From Aureococcus anophagefferens (taxonomy: Eukaryota; Sar; Pelagophyceae; Pelagomonadales; Pelagomonadaceae), in the NCBI RefSeq assembly GCF_000186865.1, contig NW_008705578.1, positions 653,300 to 717,299 of the forward strand: 64,000 nt of DNA. Reading direction: 5' to 3'. Made by a program: the position numbers and the translations under genes. Of the stretch, positions 9,301 to 18,315 are shown one piece after another; position 1 is the stretch's first letter; every line of letters begins with the position of its first letter. The notes under the pieces were generated by a model. The model saw only the letters and a program-made list of their open reading frames with translations. It had not been told where the DNA came from and ran no database searches.

Positions 9301-11783
9301 ATCCCCAAGGGCGAGGCGGCGCGGGGCGCGCTCCTGGCCCTCGTCAAGGAGCGCAAGCCCGTGCCCGAGGACATCGAGAGCCCGCCGCTGCCCTACGACG
9401 CGCTCCAGCAGTGCGCGGACGAGCTCCTCGCCAAGCTCAACGAGGCCGAGAAGCTCGCGCGGCAGATCTCGGCGCTCAAGGCGCTCAAGGCGGCCATCGC
9501 CGCCAAGGACGCCACGCTCATCGCCGCGGCGCTCGCGGCCTACGACAAGCCGCCGAACGCGGCCATCGTCCAGGTCCAGATCGACGAGGCCAAGGACATC
9601 CAGCACGGCCTGGGCATCAAGGGCAAGATGCTGGCCCTCGTCGCGTCCTGCGAGGCCCTGGCGAAGCAGGCCGTCGCACCGAACGCGCACGCGGCGCAGG
9701 CGTACCTCGACGAGACCGCGGGCCCGCTCGACGCGCTCGAGGCCGAGACGTCGCTCGCGAAGGAGTTCGCCTGGCTCGCGCCGGAGATCGCGCGGGCCGA
9801 GGCCGTCGCCGCGCGGCTCACGAAGACGCGCGCGGACACCAAGGCCGCGGACGAGGCGCGCGTGCTCGCGGCCATGGCCGCCGAGGAGCGCGCCAAGGAG
9901 GCCGCGAAGCAGGCCGCGCTCAAGCAGGCCGAGGAGGCGAAGCACGCGGCCCTCGAGAAGCAGCGCCACGAGGAGGAGGCCGCGCGCAAGAAGGCCCACG
10001 AGAAGCACCAGGCCGAATTGCAGGCCAAGGCGGACGCGGAGGCCGCGGCCGCGGCCGAGGCCAAGGCCAAGGAGAAGGCCGCCGAGGAGGCCGAGCGGTT
10101 GAAGAACCTCCCGCCGCCGCCGCCGGGCGCCAAGGGCTCCTTGGAGAGCCTGAGCGAGGAGGAGCTCGCGCGCGTCCGCGAGCGCCGGGGCAGCAAAAGA
10201 GAGCGAAATTCCCAACTTCAAAGGCTCGTATCTCGGCCGTTTTCCACCCGTTTTGGCTGATTTTTGGACGAGCGATCATCTCTCGGAGCGGTCTCGAAGC
10301 GTGGGCGCTTTTTTCCCGGAACGCGCGCGCGCGGAACGCTCACGTTGAAGCGACGTTGCATCACCCTTGTGCTGCCCAGGCGAGCGCGAGCTCAACAAGT
10401 CGCGCTCGAAGCAGATGGAGGGCCTCGTCCAGCAGGAGGTCGCGGCCATCCGCGCCGAGGAGGAGAAGCTCAAGGCGAAGAAGCAGACCCTGTTCGTGCA
10501 CATGCCCTGGAAGGAGCGCATCGAGCACCTCTGCGCGGGCACGCGGATCCTCAAGCTGTCGTCGACGTCGACGATGCAGGGCGCGGAGTGGAAGAACGTG
10601 CGTCTCGAGGCCCAGTCCGACGCCTCGGGCCAGAGCCTGCTCGCCTCGGACCCGACGTTCAAGAACATGCAGAGCCGGACGAACGCGTACCTCACGTGGC
10701 CGTCGAACACGCTCATCCGCCGCGGGTCCCGGAAGCTCGCGCTCGGCTCCATCACGGGCGTCCACATCGGCACGAACGCCAAGCAGTGGTGCACCATGGT
10801 GCCCACGGAGTGGCACTACATGACGCTGACGACGCGCGAGCGGTCCTACGACTTTGGCTTCGAGGACGCGACGGAGCTGTTGCTGTGGGTCAACACGCTC
10901 CAGCGCATCACCTTCCCCGAGTGGACCCAGCAGTGCAACGCGGGCGAGATGTCCGAGCTCTTCAAGGGCGCCATCTCCGACGCCCAGCACCGCTTCTACC
11001 GGTCGTCGCGCGCCGGCGCCGCGTCGACGGACTACTTCGTGCCCTCGCTCCAGGAGCTCTGCCCGGTGCTCTACCCCCTCGCGCCCGTGCTGTGCGGCAC
11101 CTGCGCGGAGCTCGGCGTCTCCTTCGCCAACGCGGCGCCGCGCCCCCACAAGTTCTGCATGTGGACGGCTGTGTGGAAACCAACCACTGGTTCGGGTGGT
11201 CCTGACCAAACTTCAGAATTCTCTAGCTCGGTCAAATCGAAGTCGATTCGGCTGATATTTGGACGGATCGATCGCTCTCGTCGAGTTCTCGAAGCCCAGC
11301 TGAAGAGCTTGTGTCAAAACATTCGAATACGCGCACATTGAAGTCGGGTTGAAGATTTGGTTTCCACACAGGTGGACGGCCGTCGCGGTCCTCGAGGCGC
11401 CCATCGCGCACGACGAGGCCGTGATTTCGATGCGCGCGGTGCTCAGCGACCTGGGCTTCTACGCCAACGGCCGCTTCGCCTGCTCCGCGGGCTTCTACGA
11501 CGAGAACGGCCTGGCCCACACGCTCGCGCGCGACGCGATCACGCACCCGAGCCTCGCGTCGACGCCGAACAAGAAGGACGGCGAGGCGCCCGACGACCCG
11601 GGCATGCTCGTGATCCGCGCGCAGCACGCGAAGACGGGCAAGGTCTCCGTGCTCAAGATCAAGAAGGGCACGAAGATGGCCTCCGTCTTCGAGGCCCACG
11701 CGAAGCACAAGGGCCTCAAGTCCCAGTCGCTGTCCGTGATGAAGAACAAGAACCAGGCCCAGCCCCCGGCCCCGCCCAAGTGA
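6313..11783 (+). CDS. Unconventional myosin heavy chain with PH-like tail domain (3 exons)
   Basis: Exons 6313-10189, 10380-11172 and 11372-11783 give 1693 aa; both introns are introner elements. The motor head occupies about residues 1-860: P-loop GESGSGKTE near residue 165, switch I NDNSSRWGKY, switch II DIFGFE near 499, the actin-binding/relay region, and LDQLRCMGMLE in the converter approach. No clear IQ motif follows; the neck is Ala/Lys/Glu-rich and helical, then a charged coiled coil at about 1195-1280. The tail has a PH-like fold (IRRGSRKLALGSITGVHIG, then YDFGFEDATELLLWVNTLQ) and a Cys-containing C-terminal region. ATG 6313 is preferred over an upstream GTG. Role: ATP-driven actin motor; the PH-like domain suggests membrane cargo. 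The last 115 bp of coding sequence plus 3' UTR are duplicated at 13611. Confidence 0.92.
10186..10379 (+). mobile_element. Introner element E1 (GC-AG intron 1 of the myosin gene)
   Basis: The element begins CGGGGCAGCAAAAGAG and ends with a degenerate inverted copy (...TGCTGCCCAG). It is flanked by an exact 8-bp duplication GCGAGCGC at 10178-10185 and 10380-10387. The intron is 10190-10379 (GC donor, AG acceptor, phase 1). Its core (GGCTGATTTTTGGACGAGCG) recurs in elements at 35.5, 38.6 and 40.9 kb. Splicing leaves 4 element bases plus the second duplication copy, adding 12 nt to the mRNA. Confidence 0.92.
11169..11371 (+). mobile_element. Introner element E5, divergent terminal repeats (GT-AG intron 2 of the myosin gene)
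   Basis: Terminal inverted repeats CTGTGTGGAAACCAA / TTGGTTTCCACACAG are perfect over 15 bp. An exact 8-bp target duplication GTGGACGG lies at 11161-11168 and 11372-11379. The intron is 11173-11371 (GT donor, AG acceptor, phase 2). The internal sequence is recognisably related to E1 (CTAGCTCGGTC, GGCTGATATTTGGACG, GAGTTCTCGAAGC), but the ends differ, so this is a second subfamily. Splicing yields a local peptide duplication WTAV-WTAV. Confidence 0.92.
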
Positions 11784-11871
11784 CCCCCTCGAGCGACGCC
11801 ACCCCCAGCCCCCGGGCCCCACACCGCGCGGCCCCCGACACCCGCTCGAGTCCTAATGACCGAACCTCGCA
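11669..11871 (+). repeat. 203-bp duplicated segment, source copy (myosin 3' end)
   Basis: This segment covers the last 115 bp of the myosin coding region and about 88 bp of its 3' UTR. An essentially identical copy lies at 13611-13813, same orientation, exactly 1942 bp downstream. Identity stops abruptly at both ends (next bases differ). The copy at 11669 is in an intact reading frame, so it is taken as the source. Confidence 0.9.
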
Positions 11872-11918
11872 TTTTTTACGTCGTCGCCACGTCAAGCCCG
11901 CCGCTGCTCTCTCTCGAG

Positions 11919-12647
11919 TCACAGGGCGGTCTTGAGCGTCCTGCGACAGGTGGGGCAGATGCTCTTTCTGCTCGCCCAGTCCGTGATGCAGACCTTGCAG
12001 AAGAGGTGGCCACAGTCGAGCGTGACGATCGCGGTGTCGGCCGTGAGCGGATCTAGGCAGACGGGGCATTCTGCTTCCTGCTCGGGCTCGGTCTCCTGGC
12101 GCGGCTCGTCCTCCTGGCGCGTCGTCCTGGCGCGTTTCCTGGGTGGGGCCGCGACCTTCGAAGATTCAGCGTCGGCCGCGAGGTAGGTCTCCTCGCCGAC
12201 GTCGTCGAGATCGTTGCCGTCGTGCTGCGCCAGGAGCTCCTCCTCGCCGGCCACTGCCGCCTGCTCTGCGGCGGCCAGCGCGGGCAGCGCGACGGGCGGC
12301 GAGGCGTCGTCCGCGGGCGCGAGCGCGGGCGCCGGAGCTTGCTGCGGCGGAAGCAGATGGTCGTACAAGGCCTCGCGCACTTCGGCCCAAAGCCTGGTGT
12401 CGGAAGGTGTGGTTTGGCTCGTGATGAACTCCAGGAGAATACGTCTGCCCTGAAGGCGCTCGTTGCCCAGCGAAACCAGGCGCTTGCGCCACTCAGTGTG
12501 GCTGTCCCGCCTAGCTTTAAGGAGCGGGTCTCGCAAGCTCTGGAGCACCTTGAGACGTTCCGCTGCCGGACCTTCCTCCAGAATGCGTAAACATTTCCGC
12601 AGGTGGTTGACGGCCCGGGTGTGGCCCGACTTGGTGCCTCCCGCCAT
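11919..12647 (-). CDS. C3HC4 RING-finger protein
   Basis: 242 aa from the ATG at 12647 (an upstream in-frame ATG at 12725 would add a hydrophobic leader but lies in AT-richer, promoter-like DNA). The C-terminal 50 residues are a complete RING: CPVCLDPL, then CGHLFCKVCITDW and CPTCRRTL, with the C3HC4 spacing of E2-recruiting ubiquitin ligases. The N-terminal half is helical and basic/acidic, the middle is Ala/Pro-rich, and a basic patch (RKRARTTR) may be a nuclear signal. Codon usage is less GC-biased than its neighbours, and the gene sits between the two copies of the 203-bp duplication. Likely an E3 ubiquitin ligase; substrate unknown. Confidence 0.8.
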   Translation of the reverse strand: MAGGTKSGHTRAVNHLRKCLRILEEGPAAERLKVLQSLRDPLLKARRDSHTEWRKRLVSLGNERLQGRRILLEFITSQTTPSDTRLWAEVREALYDHLLPPQQAPAPALAPADDASPPVALPALAAAEQAAVAGEEELLAQHDGNDLDDVGEETYLAADAESSKVAAPPRKRARTTRQEDEPRQETEPEQEAECPVCLDPLTADTAIVTLDCGHLFCKVCITDWASRKSICPTCRRTLKTAL

Positions 12648-12896
12648 CGTGGCCTCCGAGCTCGAAGTTTGATGGATGTCAATGATACAAGCTAGCGCTG
12701 CCGAAATCAACGAGAGGTAAATCAAGATCGGTTGCTAGCGGTCGGCAGCCCGCGCGCCGCCCGGGAGCCCGTCCGTCCGCGCGCCGAACACCCCCCCCGC
12801 TGCCGCGCGCAGTACTAAGGGGCCAATTACGCCGTCTTGGGGGCGAGGCGGGTGAACCGGCGCGGGGCGCGCGAACGGGAGCCGGGGCCGCGTCCC

Positions 12897-13514
12897 CTAC
12901 GGGATGGGGAGGTCGAAATGTCCGAAGTCGTGCGTGCCGGAGGCGAGGCAGTGGCCCACGAGGCAGGCGAAGTTGTAGCTCATCTGCACGTCGCCGTCGA
13001 CGTGGCCGGACGGGTAGGTCATGTCCTCGAGGTCGACGCAAATCGACATGACGCTGACCGGGAGGCCGCCCGTCCCGTCGATGATCTTCTTGATCGCCGC
13101 GGCGACCTCGCCCAGGCCCGGGATGACCTCCAGGATGTCGAGGAGGCTCTCCTCGCTGAGACAGTAGTGGCCCGCGTCGACGGAGTATAAGGTGTAGTTC
13201 GCGGCGAAGAGTTGGTGCCCCGCGACGTCCGTGCCCTCGATCTCCATGTCGACGCCGACCGTGAGGTTCGCCGAGTCCCAGAAGATCCCGACGCAGGTGC
13301 TGTCGAGGACCGGGAGGTCCTGGCAGGCCTGCCAGAGGTTCGGCGGGAGCGGGTCGCCGACCTTCTTCGCGGGCAGCGCCAGCCGGGCCGACTCCACGGC
13401 CGAGGCCCACTCCGACGCCGAGATCCCGGCCTTGGCGAGGAGGGCCTTGTCCGCCTCGGCCGACCCGGCGACGGCGACGGCGGTCACGGCGGAGATGAGC
13501 AGCCCGCGGAACAT
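12897..13514 (-). CDS. Predicted secreted protein, no recognised family
   Basis: 205 aa from ATG 13514. Residues 1-20 (MFRGLLISAVTAVAVAGSAEA) form a good signal peptide with an A-x-A-type cleavage site. The mature part has seven Cys, potential N-glycosylation sites (NLT, NYT) and a Gly-rich amphipathic stretch (DILEVIPGLGEVAAAIKKI) resembling a membrane-interacting helix. The frame is open further upstream, but that part is antisense to the 203-bp duplicated myosin fragment and is not believed. The protein is not recognised; it may be a cell-surface or lumenal protein. Confidence 0.65.
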   Translation of the reverse strand: MFRGLLISAVTAVAVAGSAEADKALLAKAGISASEWASAVESARLALPAKKVGDPLPPNLWQACQDLPVLDSTCVGIFWDSANLTVGVDMEIEGTDVAGHQLFAANYTLYSVDAGHYCLSEESLLDILEVIPGLGEVAAAIKKIIDGTGGLPVSVMSICVDLEDMTYPSGHVDGDVQMSYNFACLVGHCLASGTHDFGHFDLPIP

Positions 13515-13936
13515 TTTCGGACCACACAACACTACAACGCAGCACACGAGGGAGTTTTTTGGCATAAGTTTCCCCGAGGGCCCCACATTGACGTTCAACG
13601 AGCCGTTCAACACGAAGATGGCCTCCGTCTTCGAGGCCCACGCGAAGCACAAGGGCCTCAAGTCCCAGTCGCTGTCCGTGATGAAGAACAAGAACCAGGC
13701 CCAGCCCCCGGCCCCGCCCAAGTGACCCCCTCGAGCGACGCCACCCCCAGCCCCCGGGCCCCACACCGCGCGGCCCCCGACACCCGCTCGAGTCCTAATG
13801 ACCGAACCTCGCAGTTTCCTTAGTCGTGAGGCGTGAGGCCTCTAGACGCGGTACTCGTGGTCCATATCTGACGATCCGATGTTTAAGAGGCAGCGGCTGC
13901 GGTTCGACGACGGCCTCGGCGATGGCGTCGGCGCGC
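13515..13936. other. Intergenic stretch holding the second copy of the 203-bp duplication
   Basis: This is the upstream region of the secreted-protein gene. Bases 13611-13813 are the second copy of the myosin 3' end (see 11669). It starts in mid-codon and has no motor or PH sequence ahead of it, so it is a non-functional fragment, although it now lies where the neighbouring minus-strand promoter and 5' UTR should be. I see no gene in the remainder. Confidence 0.8.
13611..13813 (+). repeat. 203-bp duplicated segment, second copy
   Basis: Direct copy of 11669-11871 with no differences noticed by eye, which implies recent duplication or gene conversion. The open stretch includes the last codons and stop of the myosin tail followed by its 3' UTR. 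No terminal repeats or target duplication are visible at the boundaries. Confidence 0.9.
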
Positions 13937-15511
13937 TCAGACGTACTTGACGTCGTCGCGCTTCGCGGCGCGCGGCGGCGGGACGCGCCGGCGCTTGGCC
14001 GCGGGCTCGGCGACCTGGAGCGGCCAGGGGCACGGCGTGCCCGGCGGCGCGAGCGTCAAGGGCCGGTGCTTCTGGTTCATCTTGGCGTCCTTGGCCTTGT
14101 CCAGCGCGATGCGCGCCTTGATGCGCGTCACGTGCGGCTCGTCCATGGAGTGCGACACGCCCGTGTCCGCGTTGATCCACCACGCCGTCGTGAGGAAGCC
14201 GTCGTACGTGCGCAGCACGTGGTACTCGCCCGGGTCGCGCACGAGGACGACCGTGCGGTCCGCGGCGGCGTCGTAGGCCGGCCGCGGGCCGCGCGCCGTC
14301 TTCGACGGCGGCAGCGCCGGCTCCTTCGCGGGCGCGCGGATCGGGCTGCGCACCGCCAGCGGCTGCGCCGTCGTCATCGCGGCGATAAACACGGATCCCA
14401 CGGCGTTGTCCTGTGAGAACAGGCCCGCGCCGAGGTACGTGTTGAGGATGCGGTCGCCGTACTTGCGCACCGCGTACCAGATGAGGCGCGCCTCCAGCGC
14501 GGACGCCTCCCAGGCCTTGTCCGACGTGACGAGCGGGATGGCCACGAGGGGCACGTCGTCGGCGGTGCCGACGTAGCGCTTCGTCGTCGCGCGCGTGCCG
14601 ATGTCCGTCGCCTCGGCGGCCTCGTTGCCGAGGTCCGTGACGGCGACGGCGAAGGCGACGTCCGGGTTCTCCTCGCACCAGGCGTCGAGCCGCCGCTTGC
14701 CCTCCTCGAGGACCTCGTCCAGCGCCGCCTTGGCCGCGGCCGTGGACGCGTAGGCCTCGCCGCCGCGGGCCTCGAGGAGCGTCGCGCGGTCGTCGGCGAC
14801 GCGGCGGCGCGCGTCCGTCATGGTCCCCGCGCCGGTCTTGAGCCACGCGCACTCGACTCTCTCCGCGAGGTCTTCGACGGCGGCATCGTCCGCGTCCTCG
14901 TCGTCGAGGAGCACCGCGAGCTCATCCGCGAGCTCCTGGTACGTCGCGTAGGCGGCGCGGCGCTGGCGCCCCATCTGCGCCTCGTGCGTGTCCTCCTCCG
15001 CGGCGGCCACCTGCTTCGCGAGCGCGGAGAGCTTCCGCTTCCGCGTCGACGGCACCAAACTCGCGTCGGCGGCGACCGCGCGCGCGTCCTCGCGGAGGTC
15101 GATGACTTTCTGGCGCTTGGCGTCGTTGCGGGCGTTCTCCTCCGCCGCGTGCGTCTTCGCCTTCGCGGCGGCCGCCCGCGCCGCGAGCTCGTCGACCTTC
15201 TGCTTCTTCGTCGTCGGCCGGAGCGTGTCGTCGGCGCGCGCGGCCTCGAGCTTCTTGTAGAGGTTGTTGCTCAGCGAGTTCTGCTCCTCGCGCTTGATCT
15301 GCCGCTTGCCGTTGTCGGTCGCCGCGTAGTAGTCGTACCAGTCGTCGTGGAGCTTCTTGAGTTTCTTGTCGCGGTGCGGCCCGGGCGCCGCGTCGGAGTT
15401 CTTGAAATCGTCGTAACGTTTCTTGCGCGTCTCGCACTCCGCGGCCTCTTCCGCGCGCTTCGCCACCTTCCGGTCCACTTTACGCTGCTCCCGCGCGGTG
15501 CGCTGAGGCAT
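13937..15511 (-). CDS. Large basic coiled protein of unknown function
   Basis: 524 aa. The first 260 residues are strongly helical and charged (long runs of Lys, Arg, Glu and Ala with several KKQK or RKRK patches), compatible with a coiled coil and nuclear localisation. Residues about 290-400 form a mixed alpha/beta region (AFAVAVTDLGNEAAEATDIG to EARLIWYAVRKYGDRILNTYLG). The C-terminus has a Trp-containing strand region (FLTTAWWINADTGVSHSMDE) and a basic tail. I cannot assign a family; the EARLIWYAVRKYG segment slightly resembles GIY-YIG-type nuclease helices, but the catalytic GIY motif is absent. It shares a 144-bp divergent upstream region with the DZIP1-like gene. Confidence 0.6.
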   Translation of the reverse strand: MPQRTAREQRKVDRKVAKRAEEAAECETRKKRYDDFKNSDAAPGPHRDKKLKKLHDDWYDYYAATDNGKRQIKREEQNSLSNNLYKKLEAARADDTLRPTTKKQKVDELAARAAAAKAKTHAAEENARNDAKRQKVIDLREDARAVAADASLVPSTRKRKLSALAKQVAAAEEDTHEAQMGRQRRAAYATYQELADELAVLLDDEDADDAAVEDLAERVECAWLKTGAGTMTDARRRVADDRATLLEARGGEAYASTAAAKAALDEVLEEGKRRLDAWCEENPDVAFAVAVTDLGNEAAEATDIGTRATTKRYVGTADDVPLVAIPLVTSDKAWEASALEARLIWYAVRKYGDRILNTYLGAGLFSQDNAVGSVFIAAMTTAQPLAVRSPIRAPAKEPALPPSKTARGPRPAYDAAADRTVVLVRDPGEYHVLRTYDGFLTTAWWINADTGVSHSMDEPHVTRIKARIALDKAKDAKMNQKHRPLTLAPPGTPCPWPLQVAEPAAKRRRVPPPRAAKRDDVKYV

Positions 15512-15655
15512 TAGACAGCAAAAACCGACGAGCGAGCGCGCGCACCAAGTTGCGATTCAAATTGAAATGAAGGCTCACACGATAACCTCAAGTTGTCGTC
15601 AAGTTGCCGTCCCGTCGGTTGGGCAGCCCGCCTCTCGTCGTCGTCCGGCGCCGCC

Positions 15656-17668
15656 ATGCCCATCGCGCCGCTCCGCTCCAAGGTCGTGGGCAAGGGCGCG
15701 CCGAACCGCGACGAGTCCTGGGCGCTGACGGAGGAGCGCGACGAGGATCCGGCGTCGGCGCTGCTGTCGTCGCGGAGCTTCTACTTCGCGGAGCGCCACG
15801 AGACCATCGACCTCGAGGTCATCGACGGCGTGGACCTCGAGCGCATCGAGCGCGACGTCGACATCGAGGCGCTCCAGCGCCACCTGGAGATGCTCACCTA
15901 CGGCGACCTGTCCAAGGCCGGGACGGGCGACGCGACGTTCCTCAAGATCTTCCGGCTCTCGCAGCTCATGGTCGAGTACCTGCTCAACGTCCAGGACATT
16001 TTGGCCGAGGGCCTGGAGCAGGTGTCGACGTCCTGCAAGGAGGCGAAGCGCCACCGGGACAAGTACCGCGAGAAGACGCGCGTCCAGGACGAGAAGATTA
16101 AGGCGCTGCGGTCGCAGCTCAAGGCGCGGCGGCAGACGGCCCAGGCCTACAGCGGCCTCGTGCTGCGCGAGGCCAACGCGCCGCCGCGCCACTGGCGCGA
16201 CGACCCGCCGGCGCCGCGCCGGAGCTACGACGACGACGCGCCCGCGCCGCGGCGCGCGCGGACGCCCGACGACTACGAACAGCGGAACGAGAGCGGCGAG
16301 ATGACGGTCTACGTGTCCGCGGCCGACGGGACGACGGCGCGCCACACGGTCGGCGAGGTGTCGACGGCGCGGGAGCTGCGGTCCAAGCTCGGCGCGCCGG
16401 GGCGCCTCGTGTTCCGAGGCAACGAGCTCACGCCGGACGTCGTCCTCGCGGACGCGGGCGTGCGCCACGGCGACACCATACTGATCGTCCACCGCGAGGG
16501 CGTGGACCGCGACGCGCGGGACCAGCGCCACGACCTCGACCAGCGCATCGCGACGCTGGAGTCGAGCATCAAGGGCGAGATGGCCGTGCAGGTCCAGACG
16601 CAGCTCGCGGCGCTCCGGGGGTCGCTGGACCCCTTCGGCGCGCCGAGCGCGTCGGCGACCTGGGCCGCCGGCTCCGTGCAGCCGGCGCCGGGCTGCCTCG
16701 CCGGGGCGCTCGAGGACGACGACGGCGACGACGACGCGTTCGCGTCCGTGCCCCGGTCGACGGTCGCGTCGGGCCCGCCGCGGACGCCGCACGCGGCCGA
16801 GGCGCCGGCGGACGTCACGCAGCTCCGGGCCATGGAGGAGCGGCTCAAGGCCCAGATGGACGCCCTCGAGGAGAAGATGCTGGGGCTGGCCCGGCAGCCG
16901 CGCGAGCCGACGCCCGCGCAGCCGCGCGAGCCGACGCCCGCCGAGGATCCGACGCCCCGGAAGCCGGCGACGCCGCCGCCGCGGGACCCGACGCCCCAGC
17001 CGACGCCCCAGCCGCGGCCGGAGACGAGCTGGACGCTGCGCTGCGCCGTGGGCTTCGGCGAGGCCGGCGACGACGTCGACGGGTCCGACGGGTCCGTCGA
17101 CGCGGTCGTGAACGCGGGCGACGCCGTCCTCGACGTGCGCGCGGCCATCGCCGAGAAGCTCGACGTCGAGGTCGACCGCGTGGTGCTCACGGTCGGCGGC
17201 CGCGACGCCGCGGACGTGGAGGCGCTGCGGGGCGCGGACGTGCTCTGCCGCGTCTTGCGGGGGCGCCTCGTCGCGGACGACCAGGTCCGGGCCCTCGCGG
17301 ACCTGCGGGCCGTCCTCGGCGCGGCGGCGGGCGACGCCGTGCCGCCGGGCTGCGCGACGGCCGCCGCGGGCCTCGAGGACGCGCTCGCCGCGCGGCAGGC
17401 CGCGTGGCGCGACCTGCCCCCCTCGCTCGGCGCCGCGAGCGCGCTCTCCCAGGCCGAGGTCTCGAAGATCGAGGTGCGGCTCCAGGCGCTCCACAACCTC
17501 GTCGAGTCCGTCGACAAGTGCCCGGGCTTCGACGACGACATGGTCGCCCGCCTCCAGGGCGCCCTCGCCACGGTCTGCGACGGCCTCCCGCCCGCCGTCG
17601 CCGAGGCCATCGCCCGCATCAAGGACCACGTCGAGGAGCGCGCCATGCTCCTGGCGGCGCGGGGGTAG
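15656..17668 (+). CDS. DZIP1-like N-terminal domain protein with two ubiquitin-like regions
   Basis: 670 aa from ATG 15656. Residues about 40-140 match the DZIP1 N-terminal domain (FYFAERHETIDLEVIDGVDL, ALQRHLEMLTYGDL, then FLKIFRLSQLMVEYLLNVQ), which in animals belongs to a basal-body/ciliary transition-zone protein. A coiled coil follows. A beta-grasp ubiquitin-like segment lies at about 220-285 (EMTVYVSAADGTTARHTVGE to HGDTILIVHRE) and a second, weaker one near 460-540. Between them is a tandem Pro-rich repeat (QPREPTP, EDPTPRKP). The C2H2 finger of animal DZIP1 is not seen. A GGGCAGCC box lies 28 bp upstream of the ATG. Likely a cytoskeletal or ciliary scaffold. Confidence 0.72.
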   Translation: MPIAPLRSKVVGKGAPNRDESWALTEERDEDPASALLSSRSFYFAERHETIDLEVIDGVDLERIERDVDIEALQRHLEMLTYGDLSKAGTGDATFLKIFRLSQLMVEYLLNVQDILAEGLEQVSTSCKEAKRHRDKYREKTRVQDEKIKALRSQLKARRQTAQAYSGLVLREANAPPRHWRDDPPAPRRSYDDDAPAPRRARTPDDYEQRNESGEMTVYVSAADGTTARHTVGEVSTARELRSKLGAPGRLVFRGNELTPDVVLADAGVRHGDTILIVHREGVDRDARDQRHDLDQRIATLESSIKGEMAVQVQTQLAALRGSLDPFGAPSASATWAAGSVQPAPGCLAGALEDDDGDDDAFASVPRSTVASGPPRTPHAAEAPADVTQLRAMEERLKAQMDALEEKMLGLARQPREPTPAQPREPTPAEDPTPRKPATPPPRDPTPQPTPQPRPETSWTLRCAVGFGEAGDDVDGSDGSVDAVVNAGDAVLDVRAAIAEKLDVEVDRVVLTVGGRDAADVEALRGADVLCRVLRGRLVADDQVRALADLRAVLGAAAGDAVPPGCATAAAGLEDALAARQAAWRDLPPSLGAASALSQAEVSKIEVRLQALHNLVESVDKCPGFDDDMVARLQGALATVCDGLPPAVAEAIARIKDHVEERAMLLAARG

Positions 17669-17743
17669 TGGTCGGACTAAGCGTCGCTCCGCTAGCGGGG
17701 AGTGGTCGGCGTCTAGGGAAGTCTCTCGGCCGGGGCCCGGGCA

Positions 17744-17784
17744 TTGAGGGGGGGAATTGGCCAAATTGGCCGGATTGGCCGCGT
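17744..17784 (+). repeat. 41-bp inverted repeat, left arm
   Basis: Perfect reverse complement of 18611-18651. Each arm contains three ATTGG/CCAAT pentamers at exactly 9-bp spacing behind a G7 tract. Imperfect similarity continues outward through a GGGGCCCGGG block on each side. Confidence 0.95.
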
Positions 17785-17864
17785 CGGACGTACGCCGTCG
17801 GACGGCAGCCAACCGCGATCGGACGATCGGACGAAGAGCCAACCGCGATCGGACAAGGACGAGG

Positions 17865-17930
17865 CCATTGGACGAACCCGCGGCCATTGGACGCGACCCC
17901 CGGCCATTGGACGTAAAAGACATCCATTGG
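17865..17930 (+). repeat. Four CCATTGG boxes at about 20-bp intervals
   Basis: CCATTGG at 17865, 17884, 17904 and 17924, three of them in the longer context GGCCATTGGACG. The core reads as an inverted CCAAT box; 20 bp is about two helical turns, so all copies face the same side of the DNA. Confidence 0.85.
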
Positions 17931-18245
17931 CTACGATCTCGCGACGTTGTGGGCAGCGTCTGGGGCAGCCCGCTCGCGAGCGGCGACGGCCCGGAGCGCG
18001 TCGATTCCATGGGAGTGGCCAACGCCGCCCTCCCACCCGCCCAAGACCTCGACGCCGATGAACCAGAACTTCCGATCCGCGGACTGCCGCCGTTCTGCAG
18101 ACATCGATCACTGCGACTGCGGCGCGCGTCCCCACCCGATTTTTGCAGCTCCGGATTTATACGCCTTCACAGGACATGGGAACAACACATCATCTCTGTG
18201 CGGTCGCCCTACGGCTGACTTGGGTTCGAATTTCTCCCACGCGCG

Positions 18246-18256
18246 CGACGACGACG

Positions 18257-18294
<38 letters not shown>

Positions 18295-18315
18295 CGACCG
18301 ACCGACCGACCGACC
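18246..18315 (+). repeat. GAC/CGG trinucleotide and GACC tetranucleotide microsatellite
   Basis: A short GAC run passes into about twelve CGG units and then five GACC units. It is non-coding here. The CGG run could form hairpins or quadruplexes and is likely length-polymorphic. Confidence 0.95.

Noticed and set aside
18205..18245. tRNA-like T-loop (GGTTCGAAT) near 18225
   Set aside because: The flanking bases cannot form the 5-bp T stem and no acceptor or anticodon stem is found around it.
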